This document shows positions 53,678 through 55,566 of a DNA stretch of 55,566 nucleotides, one piece after another. Position 1 is the stretch's first letter. The number at the start of each line of letters is the position of its first letter. The position numbers were made by a program, and so were the translations under genes. A model generated the notes under the pieces. The model was not told the origin of the DNA. It did not search any database and saw only the letters and a list, made by a program, of their open reading frames with translations. Source of the stretch: Candidatus Gastranaerophilales bacterium (GTDB lineage Bacteria; Cyanobacteriota; Vampirovibrionia; Gastranaerophilales; Gastranaerophilaceae); the NCBI GenBank assembly GCA_947589255.1, contig CANQAL010000002.1:1-55566 (forward strand), in the 5' to 3' direction.

Positions 53678-55165
53678 TTACGTGATCTTGTTACTATTAT
53701 TATTTTGTAATTTTAACAATTCACAACAGTCTTTTCCTTTGCATACATATTCTAAACCCGTTGCATAAAGAATAAATGCACAAAGTTTTCCTTTTTGTTT
53801 ATGACAATATTCTTTTAAATCAAATTTTTCTTTGTTACAAAGAGGGCAATTCTCGCATTTATCTTTTGAACACATATTTGGAACGAAATTAAAAGTTATA
53901 TCAAAATCTTTTGGATAGCACTGTATTTCTTTATTTTTTTCTTTCCAATTGCTCAATTCCTTTTTTTCATATAATTCTCTTACAAACTTTGAAGATTTTT
54001 CAATATCTTTAAATTTATCATTGGCTTGTTGATTATTAAACCAAAAACACTTTGCAAATTTTAAGTTATTATTCCACACATCACCGGGAAGTTCAAACTC
54101 GTTTGCATTATCTTTTTGTAAACATTCTACTTTTTCACCTGTAACTATTTCAAAACATTTACTAAATATCGGGTGATAAATAAAATCCCTTGCAACACAC
54201 CATAAGCGTTTTGAATCATATTTATTTTCATTAAATGTATAAGCTTTTTTAAGCGGTTTTGTTTTTTCATTTATATACCACTTTTCTTCTATTTCAGGAT
54301 TGTCACCTAAATACTTTTTCGTAGTTTTACTATTCTTATAAAAAAATGTATTTTCTTTCTTTTTACTATTTTCACTTAAGCTAATCACACCATATTTTTC
54401 TTGTTTTAATATATTGCAAATATTTTTTTCGTTTCCTTTGACCTGCGGTATAAGTTGGTAAGTTAATCTATACATTGAATAGGCTAAAGAATATATTTTA
54501 TTCCTTGCTTCTTCATCATATACAACAGGTTTTTCTTCATTTTGATTTCCAATTGCATAATTTAAAAACTGTATGAAACTTCCTTCAAACTTTTCGCATA
54601 AATATACAAGAGTCTTATAAATACACAATAAATCAGTTATCATAAATCTGGAAGAAAATTTTGCTCGTTCTTTCATTAATTTATACTCAAAATATTTTTT
54701 TATGTGCTCCTTTTCATTGTCTTCAATATTATTGCAAAGATAATACGAGTATTTCTCCCCAAGATCACCATTTCCATTATTCTTTTTTTCGGATTCTACC
54801 ATTTTATTAATTAAATTTCTAATGAGCTTTCTTGTGTTTTCTTTTTGATAAATACCCTTTTTTCTTTGTTCAATAAAATTTTTAACCAAAGCGGAAATGG
54901 TATATCCCCCGGCTTTAAAAATATCTTCATAAGGCATTTGCCTATCACAAATATATACGAGATAATGCGTTAATAAAATTGCTTCAGCAGCTTCAGAGCT
55001 TGTATCATCTCCAACAAAGTTAAATAAACCATCATTGCAATAGTATTTAATTAAATCATATTGATTTTTTTTCGCACATTCCCATCTTAAATTTTCAAGC
55101 CAGGCAATAATTTTTAATTTTTTTTCAATTTTTTCAACATAAATTTTTTCTACAATGTTTTCCAT
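53678..55165 (-). CDS. Unrecognised Cys-rich C-terminal protein
   Basis: A 495-residue cytoplasmic protein with no TM helix. It is helical and Lys/Glu/Asn-rich, with a central hydrophilic section. The C-terminus is rich in Cys (CSKDKCENCPLCNKEKF, then CHKQKGKLC, YVC and KDCCEL), possibly a zinc or Fe-S site. ATG 55165 is chosen over 55234 because a GGA site lies upstream. It stands beside hipBA in an accessory region; a defence or stress role is conceivable but nothing in the sequence proves it. Confidence 0.65.
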   Translation of the reverse strand: MENIVEKIYVEKIEKKLKIIAWLENLRWECAKKNQYDLIKYYCNDGLFNFVGDDTSSEAAEAILLTHYLVYICDRQMPYEDIFKAGGYTISALVKNFIEQRKKGIYQKENTRKLIRNLINKMVESEKKNNGNGDLGEKYSYYLCNNIEDNEKEHIKKYFEYKLMKERAKFSSRFMITDLLCIYKTLVYLCEKFEGSFIQFLNYAIGNQNEEKPVVYDEEARNKIYSLAYSMYRLTYQLIPQVKGNEKNICNILKQEKYGVISLSENSKKKENTFFYKNSKTTKKYLGDNPEIEEKWYINEKTKPLKKAYTFNENKYDSKRLWCVARDFIYHPIFSKCFEIVTGEKVECLQKDNANEFELPGDVWNNNLKFAKCFWFNNQQANDKFKDIEKSSKFVRELYEKKELSNWKEKNKEIQCYPKDFDITFNFVPNMCSKDKCENCPLCNKEKFDLKEYCHKQKGKLCAFILYATGLEYVCKGKDCCELLKLQNNNSNKIT

Positions 55166-55383
55166 AAAATATTCCAACTCTTTTCTTATATTTATTATAT
55201 TTTTTATACACATATATGACAAAGATTTTAACAAACTGATTTTTTAAGATTTTGTACTTGAAAATACGAACGGGGAAGTCATTATAAATACCATATAAAG
55301 AATAAACCTGATATAGTCTTGTTTTGAGGTTTATTTGTGTAATTTAAAATAAAAATAGCCCGGGATAGTTATATCGTTGCTGA

Positions 55384-55413
55384 GCTTTGCAAAGCATACG
55401 AAAGAAGTATGCT
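55384..55413. repeat. Nested palindromes in intergenic region
   Basis: GCTTTGCAAAGC (55384-55395) is a perfect 12-base palindrome. It overlaps a 7-base stem, AGCATAC (55393-55399) with GTATGCT (55407-55413), loop of seven. The surrounding 290-base gap (55235-55523) has no other gene. Confidence 0.5.
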
Positions 55414-55467
55414 ACGGAACATTTATGTTTGTAATTATTGATACAAGATTTTTCTTCAGCTAAATGC

Positions 55468-55497
55468 TTGACTTATAGTTACTATCAAATTTATCAT
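55468..55497 (+). promoter_or_regulatory. Promoter-like site before the last gene
   Basis: TTGACT (55468-55473) and TATCAT (55492-55497, 5 of 6) are 18 bases apart, 27 bases before the ATG. Confidence 0.45.
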
Positions 55498-55523
55498 ATT
55501 ATTATAGAATTGGAGAGATAGTT

Positions 55524-55566
55524 ATGACAAAATCAAAAGTTTATTTTACTAAAGAAATTACCCCTC
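55524..55566 (+). CDS. Start of a DUF362-type gene (partial)
   Basis: Only the first 14 codons lie in the window (MTKSKVYFTKEITP). This matches the usual start of DUF362 iron-sulfur proteins as I remember them. GGAGAG precedes the ATG at a good distance. The rest runs off the right edge, so the call is tentative. Confidence 0.5.
   Translation, partial: MTKSKVYFTKEITP

Noticed and set aside
1-55566. CRISPR arrays, rRNA or tRNA genes
   Set aside because: No regular repeat-spacer series and no cloverleaf or rRNA core sequences were recognised by eye.

Overview
The window looks like a chromosomal segment of a gut-type non-photosynthetic cyanobacterial relative (Melainabacteria/Gastranaerophilales), or a close neighbour of that group. 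This is inferred from strongly AT-rich, densely packed genes, cyanobacteria/Firmicutes-like housekeeping genes, several proteins that look restricted to that lineage (short N-terminal SFKS, PFKG or SFQ leaders), and a Gram-negative envelope signature (giant AsmA-like protein, SLH protein, LTxxQ periplasmic proteins, TonB-type C-terminus, type IV pilus parts). No rRNA, tRNA, CRISPR array or complete insertion sequence was recognised.

Bases 1-6.4 kb: end of an ADP-forming acyl-CoA synthetase gene, a TatD-linked-type radical SAM gene, a PadR regulator plus radical SAM pair, and a minus-strand block rplS-rbgA-rnhB. A lineage-type hypothetical gene follows, then an 840-base non-coding region with nested inverted-repeat (MITE-like) elements and a candidate small transcript that has its own promoter and terminator. 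6.4-18.8 kb: dgkA-ybeY-pgpH operon, a 1500-residue AsmA/TamB-like gene, an envelope-stress module (anti-sigma, ECF sigma, LTxxQ protein) behind an ECF-type promoter, rsfS with two secreted proteins, a primary-type sigma factor and rlmB. 18.9-29.3 kb: a PilM-PilN fusion with PilO, secDF with an HTH/zinc-ribbon gene, recA, prepilin peptidase, a SigB/F-type sigma factor, cdd, and murA overlapping a small tandem-repeat protein.

29.2-45.9 kb: SLH protein, several lineage-type hypotheticals (one membrane protein, one HNH-like, one TPR with HEXXH), proS, a histidine kinase/HD-GYP pair, a PilZ protein, M16 and M48 peptidases, a frameshifted maltose-acetyltransferase-type gene and a zinc alcohol dehydrogenase.

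45.9-52.1 kb is the most unusual part. A decayed DUF4186 gene is followed by a TPR gene, a small ORF with a reading-frame conflict, a SelO-like kinase-fold gene abutting a PqqD-like/radical SAM/SPASM maturase, a 37-residue membrane peptide, a secreted protein, a basic protein, a J-domain/TM/TonB-C fusion and a small lipoprotein-like gene. The TPR gene and the small ORF share the 15-base promoter motif CAACTTGACAAGGGT. This reads as a candidate peptide-modification (RiPP-like) locus in which a SelO-like protein accompanies the radical SAM enzyme.

52.2-55.6 kb: a hipBA toxin-antitoxin pair with twin palindromic operators, an unrecognised Cys-rich protein, and the start of a DUF362-type gene.
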